Positions 23,899 through 31,791 are shown, counted from the stretch's first letter. The stretch: 42,330 nucleotides of DNA from Candidatus Saccharimonadota bacterium (GCA_016187175.1 JACPKG010000008.1:1-42330), one strand, 5' to 3'. The notes: generated by a model from the sequence alone, not told the origin. Numbers and translations are program-made.

Positions 23899-25322
23899 GA
23901 AGTCGCCTCAAACGCTCTAGCAATTTCCAGTAGCTGCCTATCAGCTTTTTGCGGAGCCAGAATTTGCAGCCCAACTGGTAAGTTGCCTGATACACCAACC
24001 GGAATGCTAATAGCCGGGATGCCAGCGATGTTGGCCGCTACAGTCATGATGTCCGATAGATACATGCTTAGCGGGTCTTTCGTCTTTTCGCCAATCTTAA
24101 AAGCAGTTGTTGGGGCAGTCGGACCGATCAAAAAATCATATTTAGAAAAAGCCTGCTCAAATTCCTGAATAATTTTGGTGCGGACTGTCTGGGCCTTTTT
24201 GTAATAAGCATCATAATAGCCGCTGGAAAGAACATGGGCGCCGATCATAATCCGGCGTTTAGCCTCGGAGCCAAAGCCTTGCTCTCGAGCCAGTTCATAG
24301 CTTTCTTCAAGGTCTTTGGCTTCATTGGTAAAGTGGCCGTATCTTTGACCGTCATAACGGGCCAAATTAGAAGAAACTTCAGCTGGGCAAATAACGTAAT
24401 AAACGGCTAGGGCCAGCGGCAAGCTGGGTAAACTAACTTCTGATACCTCAGCGCCCGCTACCTTGATTTTGTCGGTTGCCCCATCAATAACTTGGCGAAC
24501 GCCGCTGTCCAGCCCTACATCGAGATACTCCCTAATAACGCCAATCCTCGAACCTCGAACCTCGAACCTCGAACCTCGGAGCGAATACCCTTCTGGGTTT
24601 CGCCCTATTGTGGTGCCGTCAAGTTCATCCTTACCGCTCATGACCTCCAACACTAAAGCGGCGTCAGCGACAGTTTTTGTCAGCGGACCAATAACGTCAA
24701 CGCTGCTGGCCATAGCGACCACTCCGCTGCGACTCACCAAGCCATAGGTCGGCTTTAGGCCAACCACGCCACAAAAACTGGCCGGTAAGCGCACTGAACC
24801 GCCAGTATCAGTGCCCAGCGCGAAAGGCGCCATGCCAAGCGCAACCGCCGCCGCCGAGCCGCCGGAACTGCCGCCTGGCACCCGGGTTTTGTCGTATGGA
24901 TTTTTGGTCACAAAAAAATCACTGTTTTCTGTGCTGCTACCATGGGCCCAAGCATCCAGGTTGGCTTTGGCCACGCAAATCGCGCCTGCGGCTTCCAGTC
25001 TATTGATGGCTGTGGCCTGGTACGGCGCCTCAAAGTTCTTCAGCATATTGCTGGCGGCTGTGGTGTTGCCGCCAAGCGTCAAAAAATTATCCTTAGCAAC
25101 AAACGGTACGCCGGCCAGCCTGCCGATTGCCTGTCCGTGCTTTACCTGCTCATCAATTTCTGTTGCCCGCTGCAGCGCCCGTGTTTTGACAACTGAAATA
25201 ATGGCGTTAAAATCCGATTGTTTAGTAATCTTCTTTAGCGATTTTTTTACGAGTTCGGTTGCGGTAGTCTTACCAGCTTGGACATTGGCGACAATTTCCG
25301 AAATGGCGGGCCAATTATTCAT
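23895..25322 (-). CDS. gatA: Aspartyl/glutamyl-tRNA amidotransferase subunit A
   Basis: Glutaminase/amidase subunit of GatCAB. It has the amidase-signature triad: Lys in FVAKDNFLT, then PGGSSGGSAAAVALGMAPFA with the cis-Ser and, further on, the nucleophile Ser in TDTGGSVRLPASFCGVVG. Start ATG 25322 gives the usual MNNWPAISEIV start with GGGGCGG upstream; the frame could extend to an ATG at 25391, but that part is the family C repeat. A five-copy 7-bp tandem repeat interrupts the coding region. Stop overlaps the next gene by 4 nt. Confidence 0.95.
   Translation of the reverse strand: MNNWPAISEIVANVQAGKTTATELVKKSLKKITKQSDFNAIISVVKTRALQRATEIDEQVKHGQAIGRLAGVPFVAKDNFLTLGGNTTAASNMLKNFEAPYQATAINRLEAAGAICVAKANLDAWAHGSSTENSDFFVTKNPYDKTRVPGGSSGGSAAAVALGMAPFALGTDTGGSVRLPASFCGVVGLKPTYGLVSRSGVVAMASSVDVIGPLTKTVADAALVLEVMSGKDELDGTTIGRNPEGYSLRGSRFEVRGSRIGVIREYLDVGLDSGVRQVIDGATDKIKVAGAEVSEVSLPSLPLALAVYYVICPAEVSSNLARYDGQRYGHFTNEAKDLEESYELAREQGFGSEAKRRIMIGAHVLSSGYYDAYYKKAQTVRTKIIQEFEQAFSKYDFLIGPTAPTTAFKIGEKTKDPLSMYLSDIMTVAANIAGIPAISIPVGVSGNLPVGLQILAPQKADRQLLEIARAFEATS
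24546..24580. repeat. 7-bp tandem repeat in gatA (five units)
   Basis: CCTCGAA occurs four times head to tail, then CCTCGGA. It encodes SRFEVRGSR in a surface loop just before the segment IGVIREYLDVG. Gain or loss of one unit would frameshift gatA, while three units keep frame. Confidence 0.8.
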
Positions 25323-25428
25323 TATCCGCCCCGCTAAACTGCCAGAGGTCCGACCTGGCAAAAAGAGAAGTAAAATCTGGTGATTTTGCATAAAATCTCT
25401 TGGCTTTTTGCCAGGTCGGACTTCCCAT
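25315..25428 (-). CDS. Possible leader uORF of gatA, 37 codons (family C region)
   Basis: ATG 25428, 5 nt after the gatC stop, to TAA 25315, which overlaps the gatA start by 8 nt. Starts MGSPTWQKAKRF. The frame covers the whole family C hairpin. The same frame is closed in the rpiB copy, so coding support is weaker than in families A and B. Confidence 0.3.
   Translation of the reverse strand: MGSPTWQKAKRFYAKSPDFTSLFARSDLWQFSGADNE
25348..25421. repeat. Family C hairpin repeat upstream of gatA
   Basis: GTCCGACCTGGCAAAAAG pairs with CTTTTTGCCAGGTCGGAC, with inner AAAATC/GATTTT. A near-identical copy with compensating base changes lies at 36689-36764. Confidence 0.8.
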
Positions 25429-25433
25429 AATAC

Positions 25434-25724
25434 CTAAAGGACTCTTTGGACTTTAAATTGATTTTTTTCGACTGCTGGAGCGTTTTTTAACAACTCTTTA
25501 GGTTTGGCTTGGTATTCGATCGGTTGATCGGCTCGCATAACATTTTTTAAGCCCGTTACCTGGTAGGTCGGCTCAAGACTTCTCGTATTAACTTTCTCCA
25601 ACTGCTCGACGTATGAAAGGATGTCTGAGAGTTCCTGCCTGAAACGTTCAATTTCTTCCTCTGTCAGTTTTAGGCGTGATAACTTCGCCAATTTAAGAAC
25701 TGCGTCACGGCTTAACTTACTCAT
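25434..25724 (-). CDS. gatC: Aspartyl/glutamyl-tRNA amidotransferase subunit C
   Basis: Small clamp subunit of GatCAB, 96 aa, starting MSKLSRDAVLKLAKLSRLKLTE and containing FRQELSDILSYVEQLEKVNT, both typical. Gene order is gatC-gatA-(small TM gene)-gatB on minus. The start ATG forms the end of a family A leader helix, and the leader carries a 35-codon uORF whose TAA is 4 nt upstream. The weak GAGG in the 3' arm would be masked unless the helix opens. Confidence 0.95.
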   Translation of the reverse strand: MSKLSRDAVLKLAKLSRLKLTEEEIERFRQELSDILSYVEQLEKVNTRSLEPTYQVTGLKNVMRADQPIEYQAKPKELLKNAPAVEKNQFKVQRVL

Positions 25725-25832
25725 CCCGTTAGAACCTCACCTCTGGCTCATGATTATCGTCCATCGTTGGAAATCCAAGGCAACCCCCACGTAAAACTAG
25801 CTTATAAGTTGCAAACTGAGGTCTAACGGGAC
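25723..25832 (-). promoter_or_regulatory. Family A leader element of gatC
   Basis: On minus, CCCGTTAGACCTCA pairs with TGAGGTTCTAACGGG (one bulged T), with the GAGG and start codon at the 3' end. An inner stem GCAAC/GTTGC and a TTGG/CCAA hairpin match the layout of the rplS leader. Confidence 0.65.
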
Positions 25833-25836
25833 TCAT
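25729..25836 (-). CDS. Leader uORF of gatC, 35 codons (family A)
   Basis: ATG 25836 to TAA 25729, 4 nt before the gatC ATG. Starts MSPVRPQFATYKLVLRGG and ends VRF. It has the same length as the rplS uORF with 14 identical residues spread over the whole peptide (RPQ, AT, L, RG, PT, VRF) and synonymous third-base changes at R5, L13 and G17. Confidence 0.55.
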   Translation of the reverse strand: MSPVRPQFATYKLVLRGGCLGFPTMDDNHEPEVRF

Positions 25837-25848
25837 ATATCTAATAGA

Positions 25849-26718
25849 TTAGTATAGCAAATCATCGAAGTTGTTGGCTGCTTGGCAGACTTTAAGCATC
25901 GCCTGTGAGCGCGGGACGTTGTATTGCTCGGCACCAGGGTCATAGTCCGGCTCCCAGTGCAGCGATATGCCACGCACGATGATACTGGCCAGTAGCGGCC
26001 GAAAAACTTCGTCTTCGCTCAAACCACTCTTTTGCATGAATAGTACGACCAGGTTTGCTGAAAATTCTTTGGGCCCCCTCACCCAGTACTTAACAAAGTT
26101 ATTGGCTAGACTATAGAACCTTGGCCACCGGGGATCCAAGTGTTCAGGATCAACCAAAACAAATCCTCCAGGATTATTTGGATCAGCAAATATATGGTCT
26201 GGCTTGATGTCGCCGTCCTGCCAGGCCGGAACCAAGGTCGGTCGAAGCGTGTCAAACCGAGTCTTGGCATCTGATACCACTTTTCGCTGGTCGGCGGTTA
26301 AATTTTTCGGCAATTTTTCGGCCATATAGGCCGCTAAACTGTCGCTTTTGAAGGTTTTGCGGATTTCCTCTCCGCTCGCCGGTTCTTTATCAAGAACAAT
26401 TAAGAAATTAACCAAAACTTCAGTAATCATCGCTGGATTGGATTCAACTTCGTTGCCCAATGAACCGCCCTTAATCCACTCGGTTACAATCCAATCTTCG
26501 TTTTGGGCGTAAATCTGCGGCGCTCGAAACTTGAAGTCTGTTTTTTGCCCCATCCGGTTGGCGGTCTCTGAATTCTCTGGAACCCTGGCCAGCAGTTCGC
26601 GAGCTTTGTCGGCCTTGGCTTTTTTAGCAAAAACTTTTTGGCCTCTATATTCCGCCTCATAAGCCTCGAAACGATTCGTCGACTGAATTGTTCTAATAAT
26701 TTTTAAGCCTGGGGGCAT
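25849..26718 (-). CDS. Protein-kinase/aminoglycoside-phosphotransferase-fold protein
   Basis: 289 aa with a kinase-like catalytic arrangement: VFAKKAK (possible ATP-binding Lys, residue ~30), IVTEWIKGGSLGNEV hinge-type segment, WQDGDIKPDHIFAD (catalytic loop, compare HGDLKPxNxL) and GFVLVDPEHLD (metal-binding Asp, in place of DFE/DFG). The overall style is closest to APH/choline-kinase-like enzymes. The substrate is unknown. The stop lies 12 nt from the gatC leader uORF, so the gatC promoter is within its coding end. Its own promoter is leaderless. Confidence 0.7.
   Translation of the reverse strand: MPPGLKIIRTIQSTNRFEAYEAEYRGQKVFAKKAKADKARELLARVPENSETANRMGQKTDFKFRAPQIYAQNEDWIVTEWIKGGSLGNEVESNPAMITEVLVNFLIVLDKEPASGEEIRKTFKSDSLAAYMAEKLPKNLTADQRKVVSDAKTRFDTLRPTLVPAWQDGDIKPDHIFADPNNPGGFVLVDPEHLDPRWPRFYSLANNFVKYWVRGPKEFSANLVVLFMQKSGLSEDEVFRPLLASIIVRGISLHWEPDYDPGAEQYNVPRSQAMLKVCQAANNFDDLLY
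25851..25859 (-). promoter_or_regulatory. Extended -10 box of the gatC leader
   Basis: TGCTATACT on minus, inside the last codons of the kinase-fold gene. The uORF ATG at 25836 is 14 nt past the hexamer, so the leader would be about 8 nt. Confidence 0.4.
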
Positions 26719-26724
26719 GAAATC

Positions 26725-26730
26725 ATTTTA
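26725..26730 (-). promoter_or_regulatory. -10 box TAAAAT of the kinase-fold gene (leaderless)
   Basis: TAAAAT on minus, then 6 nt to ATG 26718. It directly follows the uvrB terminator U-tract (26735-26740). Confidence 0.5.
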
Positions 26731-26734
26731 ACTT

Positions 26735-26825
26735 AAAAAAGTTCGGGTGACGTGGGAGGAGGGCACCCCACTGCCCGCAGACAAGGTCGAGGACAGTGGG
26801 AGGTGCCTCGAGCGGCAGGACCCGA
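26735..26825 (-). terminator. Large structured terminator after uvrB
   Basis: Minus strand: TCGGGT (26825-26820) pairs with ACCCGA, followed by ACTTTTTT. Inside, GGCACC-TC-CCACTG pairs with CAGTGGGGTGCC around a GC-rich loop. It begins 4 nt after the uvrB stop. Its length (~85 nt) and the second strong stem exceed a simple terminator, so a stable small RNA processed from the uvrB 3' end is possible. SRP RNA motifs are absent. Confidence 0.6.
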
Positions 26826-26829
26826 GGTT

Positions 26830-28788
26830 TTAAAGTTTAGCTCTAATTTCCGCAATCAGGTCGCGCAGGTCGGCGGCTTTTTCAAATTCTAAATTAGCTG
26901 CCGCCAAGTCCATCTGAGCCGTTAGGTCGCGGATAAGGTGCTTATACTCATCCTTTGGTATCTTTCGCAGATCCAGTTTCGGTTTTTCTTGCTTGACTGT
27001 TCGTGGCAGCATTTCGCTAACTTCACGGCTGATACTTTTTGGTTTAATAGCATGCACTTTATTGTATTTATCTTGAATTTTGCGCCGACGATTGGTCTCA
27101 TCGATAGTGCGCTGCATACTGCCAGTGATAGTATCAGCGTACATCAGTACCCGACCTTCGACGTGACGGGCCGCCCGGCCAACTGTTTGGATTAAGGCCT
27201 GCTCGCTGCGCAAAAAACCTTCCTTATCAGCGTCTAAAATTACCACTAAGCTGACTTCCGGCAAATCAAGCCCTTCGCGCAGCAGGTTGATGCCGACCAG
27301 TACGTCATAAACTCCTAGACGTAAATCACGCAAGATATCGGTCCGTTCCAGTGTGTCAATTTCGCTGTGAATGTAAGCCACCTTGATATCAAGTTCCTGC
27401 AAATATTCCGCTAGGTCTTCTGCCATTCGCTTAGTCAGAGTGGTCACAAGCACACGCTGTCCCTTACCGACAGTCCAACGGATTTCAGCAATCAAATCAT
27501 CAATCTGGCCGGAGGTAGGCCGGACTTCAATGACAGGATCAAGCAGTCCGGTTGGCCGGATAACCTGCTGTACGGGTTCGGGGCTGCGAGATAGCTCATA
27601 CTTCGCTGGCGTAGCCGAAACATAAATAACCTGATTCATATGCCTCTCGAACTCTGTGAATGTCAGCGGTCGATTATCCAGGGCGCTAGGCAGGCGGAAG
27701 CCGTGTTCTACTAATACTTCCTTGCGCGCTCGGTCACCGTGGTACATGCCCAGCACCTGCGGAACGGTCATATGTGATTCGTCAATGAACATTAAATAGT
27801 CGTCTGGAAAATAATCCAGCAGTGTGGCTGGCTGTTCACCTTCTTCACGATCGGTCAGGTATCGACTGTAGTTTTCGATACCTTTGACAAAGCCGGTTTG
27901 CTCCAGCATTTCCAGATCAAAATTTAGGCGCTGTTCTAAGCGCTGGGCTTCCAGCAATTTGCCTTCTTTTTCAAACCAGGCCAGGCGATCATCGGCTTCT
28001 TCACGGATTTTAATCAGTGCCCGCTTCAGTTTTTCTTCCGGTGTCACGTAGTGGCTGCCTGGAAAAATACTTAACAAGTCAAGCTTTTTTTCTATCTCAC
28101 CGCTAAGGGGATCTATTTGAGTCAGGCGTTCCACTTCATCGCCAAAAAATTCAATGCGGTAGGCTACTTCTTCGCCGACCGGGAAAATATCTACCACGTC
28201 TCCCCTGACCCGGAAGGTACTGCGGTGAAAATCCATGTCGTTACGGCGGTACTGAATGTCTGTTAGACGGCGGAGCAGTTTGTCGCGCACCAAGCGTTCG
28301 CCAACTTTAAGCTTCAAAGTCATACCGGCATAGTCCTCCACCGAGCCGATGCCATAAATACAGGAAACGCTAGCCACTATAATCACGTCGCGTCGTGACA
28401 GCAGCGCCGCTGTGGCGGCGTGGCGGAGGCGTTCAATTTCCTCGTTGATATCACTGTCCTTCTCAATATAGGTGTCGGTACGCGGCATGTAGGCTTCCGG
28501 CTGGTAATAATCAAAGTAGCTGACAAAGTAGTGGACGGCACTGCTTGGAAAAAATTGCCGGAATTCGTTATAGAGCTGAGCGGCCAGGGTTTTATTGTGG
28601 CTGATGACTAACGTCGGCTTTTGGGTGTTGGCTATCACGTTGGCCATTGTAAAAGTTTTGCCACTGCCAGTAATCCCTAACAACGTCTGATGTTTCTTGC
28701 CCTTCTGCAGACCTTCGATTAATTGAGCAATCGCCGACGGCTGGTCGCCCGTCGGCTGATACTCCGAAGACAGCTTAAATGCAGCCAT
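26830..28788 (-). CDS. uvrB: Excinuclease ABC subunit B
   Basis: Damage-verifying helicase of nucleotide excision repair. The 652-aa protein has Walker [16 protein letters not shown], the beta-hairpin region [14 protein letters not shown], the helicase motifs DESHMT and QTVGRAARH, and the C-terminal UVR motif ([18 protein letters not shown]) that contacts UvrC. Length is normal. Two family A hairpins lie in tandem immediately before the ATG, with a GGAGG ribosome binding site locked in the nearer one. UvrA and UvrC are not in the window. Confidence 0.97.
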   Translation of the reverse strand: MAAFKLSSEYQPTGDQPSAIAQLIEGLQKGKKHQTLLGITGSGKTFTMANVIANTQKPTLVISHNKTLAAQLYNEFRQFFPSSAVHYFVSYFDYYQPEAYMPRTDTYIEKDSDINEEIERLRHAATAALLSRRDVIIVASVSCIYGIGSVEDYAGMTLKLKVGERLVRDKLLRRLTDIQYRRNDMDFHRSTFRVRGDVVDIFPVGEEVAYRIEFFGDEVERLTQIDPLSGEIEKKLDLLSIFPGSHYVTPEEKLKRALIKIREEADDRLAWFEKEGKLLEAQRLEQRLNFDLEMLEQTGFVKGIENYSRYLTDREEGEQPATLLDYFPDDYLMFIDESHMTVPQVLGMYHGDRARKEVLVEHGFRLPSALDNRPLTFTEFERHMNQVIYVSATPAKYELSRSPEPVQQVIRPTGLLDPVIEVRPTSGQIDDLIAEIRWTVGKGQRVLVTTLTKRMAEDLAEYLQELDIKVAYIHSEIDTLERTDILRDLRLGVYDVLVGINLLREGLDLPEVSLVVILDADKEGFLRSEQALIQTVGRAARHVEGRVLMYADTITGSMQRTIDETNRRRKIQDKYNKVHAIKPKSISREVSEMLPRTVKQEKPKLDLRKIPKDEYKHLIRDLTAQMDLAAANLEFEKAADLRDLIAEIRAKL

Positions 28789-28917
28789 CCCGATTAGACC
28801 TCCGCTCCGCGGCAGATTTCTGTCGAAATCTTAGGTCTAACGGGATAGGCCCCGTTAGAAGTCTGATTCTTTACTGAATCAGAAATCTTCGCTAAAAAAT
28901 TACTTCTAATCGGGGCC
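28787..28917 (-). promoter_or_regulatory. Tandem family A leader elements of uvrB
   Basis: Distal element 28848-28917 has arms GGCCCCGATTAGAAGT and ACTTCTAACGGGGCC with inner TGATTC/GAATCA. Proximal element 28787-28846 has arms ATCCCGTTAGACCT and AGGTCTAATCGGGAT, with inner CCGC/GCGG and AGATTTC/GAAATCT. The proximal 3' arm contains GGAGG and the AT of the uvrB start codon, so closing the helix would hide both. Confidence 0.65.
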
Positions 28918-28919
28918 AC
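28794..28919 (-). CDS. Leader uORF of uvrB, 41 codons (family A, tandem)
   Basis: GTG 28919 to TAA 28794, 5 nt before the uvrB ATG. Starts [12 protein letters not shown] and has a second PVR unit (AYPVRPKI) at the second hairpin. It reads straight through both hairpins: the internal TCTAAC is out of phase for the TAA. The predicted transcription start is the GTG itself. The frame preserves an open path of 41 codons across a duplicated element. Confidence 0.5.
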   Translation of the reverse strand: MAPIRSNFLAKISDSVKNQTSNGAYPVRPKISTEICRGAEV

Positions 28920-28925
28920 CCTTAA

Positions 28926-28935
28926 ATTGTATCAA
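28926..28935 (-). promoter_or_regulatory. Extended -10 promoter of the uvrB leader
   Basis: TTGATACAAT on minus, then 6 nt to the uORF GTG at 28919. The same decamer occurs at 10674. Confidence 0.55.
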
Positions 28936-29514
28936 CTAGGAGCTGTAGAGGTGGCGGTAGTCAGCGTGGAGTTTATCGAGCATGCGAGTCAATTTTGCGA
29001 CTAGTTCGTCGGGGTCGGGTTCAAAAAGGACGAGTTCTGGTTTGGCGTTAGGTAAAAGCTTGAGCAGATCTTCTATCTGGTCGCCAATACCGCCAGCGCC
29101 TTCTAAAACTCCGATTGGTGTATGGGTTTCGGCGGCGATAGTGAATTCATGAAGAGTGCCTAGTCGGCCGCCCACGCTGATGACCGCGTCAGCTGAATTG
29201 ATAAGTAGCGCGTCACGGCCGCCATAATGCAAGCCAGTGTATAAAATAGCGTCATAACCTTCGATGGGCAAACGATACTTTAAAACATGCTCGACTTTCG
29301 TGGCAGCCGGACTCAGACCAAGACTCATCTTGCCGCCGGCTTTTTTGTAACCAATGGCGGCCGTGTTAGGCAAACCCGTGGTTGCGCCAGTCATCAGGCT
29401 ATGGCCGGCCTTGGCAATTGCCACACCGACAGCCAAAGCTAACTTTTCGCCTTGTTCAAAACTTGGCCCTTTGGCGGCGCCCGAAACGCAAATTTGATAT
29501 TTTCCACTCACCAT
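28936..29514 (-). CDS. LOG-like (SLOG/TIGR00725-type) Rossmann-fold protein
   Basis: 192 aa. A glycine-rich Rossmann start (YQICVSGAAKGP), GHSLMTGATTGLPNTAAIGYKKAGG, and VGGRLGTLHEFTIAAE, a variant of the PGGxGTxxE motif used by LOG phosphoribohydrolases and related nucleotide-binding proteins. A nucleotide-derived ligand is likely, but the reaction is not defined. It starts 6 nt after the stop of the 29521 gene, which suggests an operon with that gene and the sugar kinase. The uvrB leader promoter overlaps its 3' end. Confidence 0.8.
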   Translation of the reverse strand: MVSGKYQICVSGAAKGPSFEQGEKLALAVGVAIAKAGHSLMTGATTGLPNTAAIGYKKAGGKMSLGLSPAATKVEHVLKYRLPIEGYDAILYTGLHYGGRDALLINSADAVISVGGRLGTLHEFTIAAETHTPIGVLEGAGGIGDQIEDLLKLLPNAKPELVLFEPDPDELVAKLTRMLDKLHADYRHLYSS

Positions 29515-29520
29515 GGCTAG

Positions 29521-30567
29521 TTACTTCACCACCGCATAATCTTCTAGCAGTTGTTTCGGTTGGGGCACTACTGTTTCTTTAATCCCGCCCCCAACTCCTT
29601 CTAATTGAGAAGGGAAATTAGCTTGGTATTGCCGGTAACGATTTATTAACTCTATCCACAAGGCTTGCCCGGCATGATGTGATTGCTGCCGTGAATAGTT
29701 AAGGCCAGCTAGGTGGTTGGTGGCTACGTCTTTAATATGCAGAGAAACGGCCCTTTCATTATCCAGCGCCAGCAAGTTGCTGGCGTCCCGCCAGAAGTCA
29801 AATATTGGGTTTATATGGAAAATTGTACTTATATGAGCATCAAGACTAAGACCCTCTAAACCCTCTAGGAGTATTAAGCTTAGGTATAGCGCCGAGGCGT
29901 GACTTATCCGCTGGCTAGGCCAAATAGCTACCGAGCCGCCAGGTTTGCTAACGGCCACATAGTTAGAGGGTCCAGGGCAGCCTTGATATAAACTACCGCT
30001 CAACCTGACAAAACCTACTGACCGTAGTTCATAGCTAGTAGTCGGCGTAGACTTAACGGCTTTAGCAAAGGACTGTTGCCATGAAGCCGATTCAATATAT
30101 GGGGCAGCTATTAGTATTGCCCGTAGATCTGCACGCTTAAGCATTGACTCTAACGAGCGGTAGTTTAACAACTTCATCGTCTTTTTTGGCGGACAAGCCC
30201 GCAGCAGCGATTTTGCAGCAACCGACTTAAGGGCCCAGACTTCACTATGGCCGTGTGTATGCATAAGCAGTTCGATAGCCTTTGATAGCCGTTCATCAAA
30301 GCTCGAATTAGCATTTAATCCCAGCGCCTTGTTTAACAGGACGATATCGCCGTCGAACTTGGCCTGCAGGCTGTAATATAGTTCCTGACTGGTTGTATCA
30401 CTCGGATCAAGACCAAGCTGGGCTTTTTTTTGTCTGACCTTATTGGTAATTTCATTAACCAAGCGAATATCGGCGCTTGGATAGCCGTACTTTTGTTCAA
30501 GCCCGGCAATAGTTTCTCCTACCTCGTCTTTAGCCTGGCCTAACATTTTAGCCAGAGGAGCTGACAT
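29521..30567 (-). CDS. Hypothetical protein, 348 aa
   Basis: Not recognised. The N-terminus is helical (LGQAKDEVGETIAGLEQKYG), then an EITNKVRQKKAQLGLDP segment and ELYYSLQAKFDGDIVLLNKALG. The middle has ADLRAILIAAPYIESASW and GGSVAIWPSQRISHASALYLSLILLEGL; the end has many His residues (NYSRQQSHHAGQALW). No signal peptide or transmembrane span. It lies 3 nt after the sugar kinase and 6 nt before the LOG-like gene on the same strand, so it is probably translated as part of that operon. Confidence 0.65.
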   Translation of the reverse strand: MSAPLAKMLGQAKDEVGETIAGLEQKYGYPSADIRLVNEITNKVRQKKAQLGLDPSDTTSQELYYSLQAKFDGDIVLLNKALGLNANSSFDERLSKAIELLMHTHGHSEVWALKSVAAKSLLRACPPKKTMKLLNYRSLESMLKRADLRAILIAAPYIESASWQQSFAKAVKSTPTTSYELRSVGFVRLSGSLYQGCPGPSNYVAVSKPGGSVAIWPSQRISHASALYLSLILLEGLEGLSLDAHISTIFHINPIFDFWRDASNLLALDNERAVSLHIKDVATNHLAGLNYSRQQSHHAGQALWIELINRYRQYQANFPSQLEGVGGGIKETVVPQPKQLLEDYAVVK

Positions 30568-30570
30568 TCC

Positions 30571-31581
30571 TTAGCGTATCCTTTCCGGATGGTACCAGCG
30601 CGGTGCGCTACGCAGGTACTGTTCGACTTGACGGACGCTTAGCAGCCCGGCTTGGGCGCCAACTTTTTGGACAACGCTCATGGCATTGATCGGCGCCCAA
30701 AGCAGCGCGCCCTGGATATCCGCGCCGCGCATGATTGCCGCTACAAAAGTTGCGCTAAAAGCGTCACCAGCGCCTGTTCGTTCGAACGGTGGTTTAGGGT
30801 CGGGATAAATCGGCATTTTGTAGCGGTTCACCCCGTCGCTGGCGTAGGCGCCGGCGTGTCCATCACTAATAACTACAATTTTTGGCCCTAAATCATGCAA
30901 TCGGTCTAGTAAATCATGGATGTCATGGCGATCCCCGCCAGAAATGACGGTTGCTTCCTCTCTATTCACGGCCAGTAGCTCACTCCGCTCATACAGTTTC
31001 CGTAGTCTTTTTACCCCAGCTTCGATCTGGAATGTGCCTGGTTGAAAGGCTAATTTAACCGGTGGGTGAGACTCCAGCCAGGCAACGATTTGGTCGTGAT
31101 ACTCCAGGGCGTGTTGAGAGACAGAGCTAAAATATATCCACTTTGGGATATCAATCACCCGGAAACTCGGCCAATGGTAGGCGTATTCTTCATGTTTTAT
31201 TAGGATCGTCCTGTCTTCTTTATACCAAAGAACGTAGTGGTAATTACTTTTTTTACCCGGATTAACATGTACAAAACGTGTGTCAACGTCTGCCTCGCGC
31301 AACGCCGTCATAATTTCGCGCCCCCACTCGTCACCTCCTACATTGGTAATCAGCCCTGAGTCAAACTCCAGTTTAGCGAAGGCCACGGAGGCATTACCAG
31401 CATTCCCGACCGCCGGAATTACTTCGGCGTGGTCAAAAGGCACTTTACTGGCAAAAGGCATGGACAGCCAAGGCGAATCGTTTTTGTCTTTAATAACTTT
31501 GACTTCATCCTTCAGCAGTTTAATAAAGACGTCTGTAACAACGTCGCCCACCGCTAGCACATCCAGTTGTTTTTGGCTCAT
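30571..31581 (-). CDS. PfkB-family carbohydrate kinase
   Basis: 336 aa. The ribokinase/PfkB pattern is clear: LAVGDVVTDVFIKL at the start, VIPAVGNAGNASVAFAKL (the substrate-side Gly motif), and PPFERTGAGDAFSATFVAAIMRG, which is the PfkB signature 2 with the catalytic Asp in GAGD. It transfers phosphate from ATP to a sugar or nucleoside; the substrate cannot be deduced. Start ATG 31581 is one base after the stop of a 33-codon uORF. It heads a probable operon with the 29521 and 28936 genes. Confidence 0.9.
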   Translation of the reverse strand: MSQKQLDVLAVGDVVTDVFIKLLKDEVKVIKDKNDSPWLSMPFASKVPFDHAEVIPAVGNAGNASVAFAKLEFDSGLITNVGGDEWGREIMTALREADVDTRFVHVNPGKKSNYHYVLWYKEDRTILIKHEEYAYHWPSFRVIDIPKWIYFSSVSQHALEYHDQIVAWLESHPPVKLAFQPGTFQIEAGVKRLRKLYERSELLAVNREEATVISGGDRHDIHDLLDRLHDLGPKIVVISDGHAGAYASDGVNRYKMPIYPDPKPPFERTGAGDAFSATFVAAIMRGADIQGALLWAPINAMSVVQKVGAQAGLLSVRQVEQYLRSAPRWYHPERIR

Positions 31582-31709
31582 TTCACCCGCCTAAACTCTT
31601 CATCATATTATGGAGCGTTCGATTCTTTTTCATTCGTCTTGATAGGAATATTGCGTTTTTCTCCTCACTGACGAAACATTGCATAATGAAAAGTTTCGGT
31701 GGGTGAAAT
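31580..31709 (-). promoter_or_regulatory. Family B leader element of the PfkB-kinase gene
   Basis: Minus arms ATTTCACCC and GGGTGAAAT are a perfect 9-bp closing helix that includes the AT of the start codon and the GGCGGG site. An AAACTTTTCATTAT/ATATGATGAAGAGTTT segment extends it. The predicted transcription start (~31713) is just outside, so the element makes up the entire 5' leader. Confidence 0.6.
31583..31684 (-). CDS. Leader uORF of the PfkB-kinase gene, 33 codons (family B)
   Basis: ATG 31684 to TGA 31583, one base before the kinase ATG. Starts MQCFVSEEKN and ends HNMMKSLGG. It shares length, both ends and 12 residues with the YtxH uORF. Confidence 0.5.
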   Translation of the reverse strand: MQCFVSEEKNAIFLSRRMKKNRTLHNMMKSLGG

Positions 31710-31719
31710 CCTTACGCCT

Positions 31720-31728
31720 ATTTTAACA
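31720..31728 (-). promoter_or_regulatory. Extended -10 promoter of the PfkB-kinase leader
   Basis: TGTTAAAAT on minus. It predicts transcription from about 31713, roughly 29 nt before the uORF ATG. Confidence 0.5.
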
Positions 31729-31791
31729 TAAGAAGTTAAAGAGCGATTGTCTGTATTTGCGTTATTTAGTTAGACATGTTTCAATATCCTT

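Noticed and set aside
24546-24580. CRISPR array
   Set aside because: Contiguous 7-bp units without spacers; a simple tandem repeat in gatA.
25323-25391. Starting gatA at ATG 25391
   Set aside because: The extra 23 codons are the family C repeat; the ATG is AGG in the rpiB copy, and family GatA sequences begin near MNNW.
26743-26825. SRP (4.5S) RNA downstream of uvrB
   Set aside because: Size and hairpin shape fit loosely, but the conserved GGAAGNAGC tip is absent and the U-tract fits a terminator.
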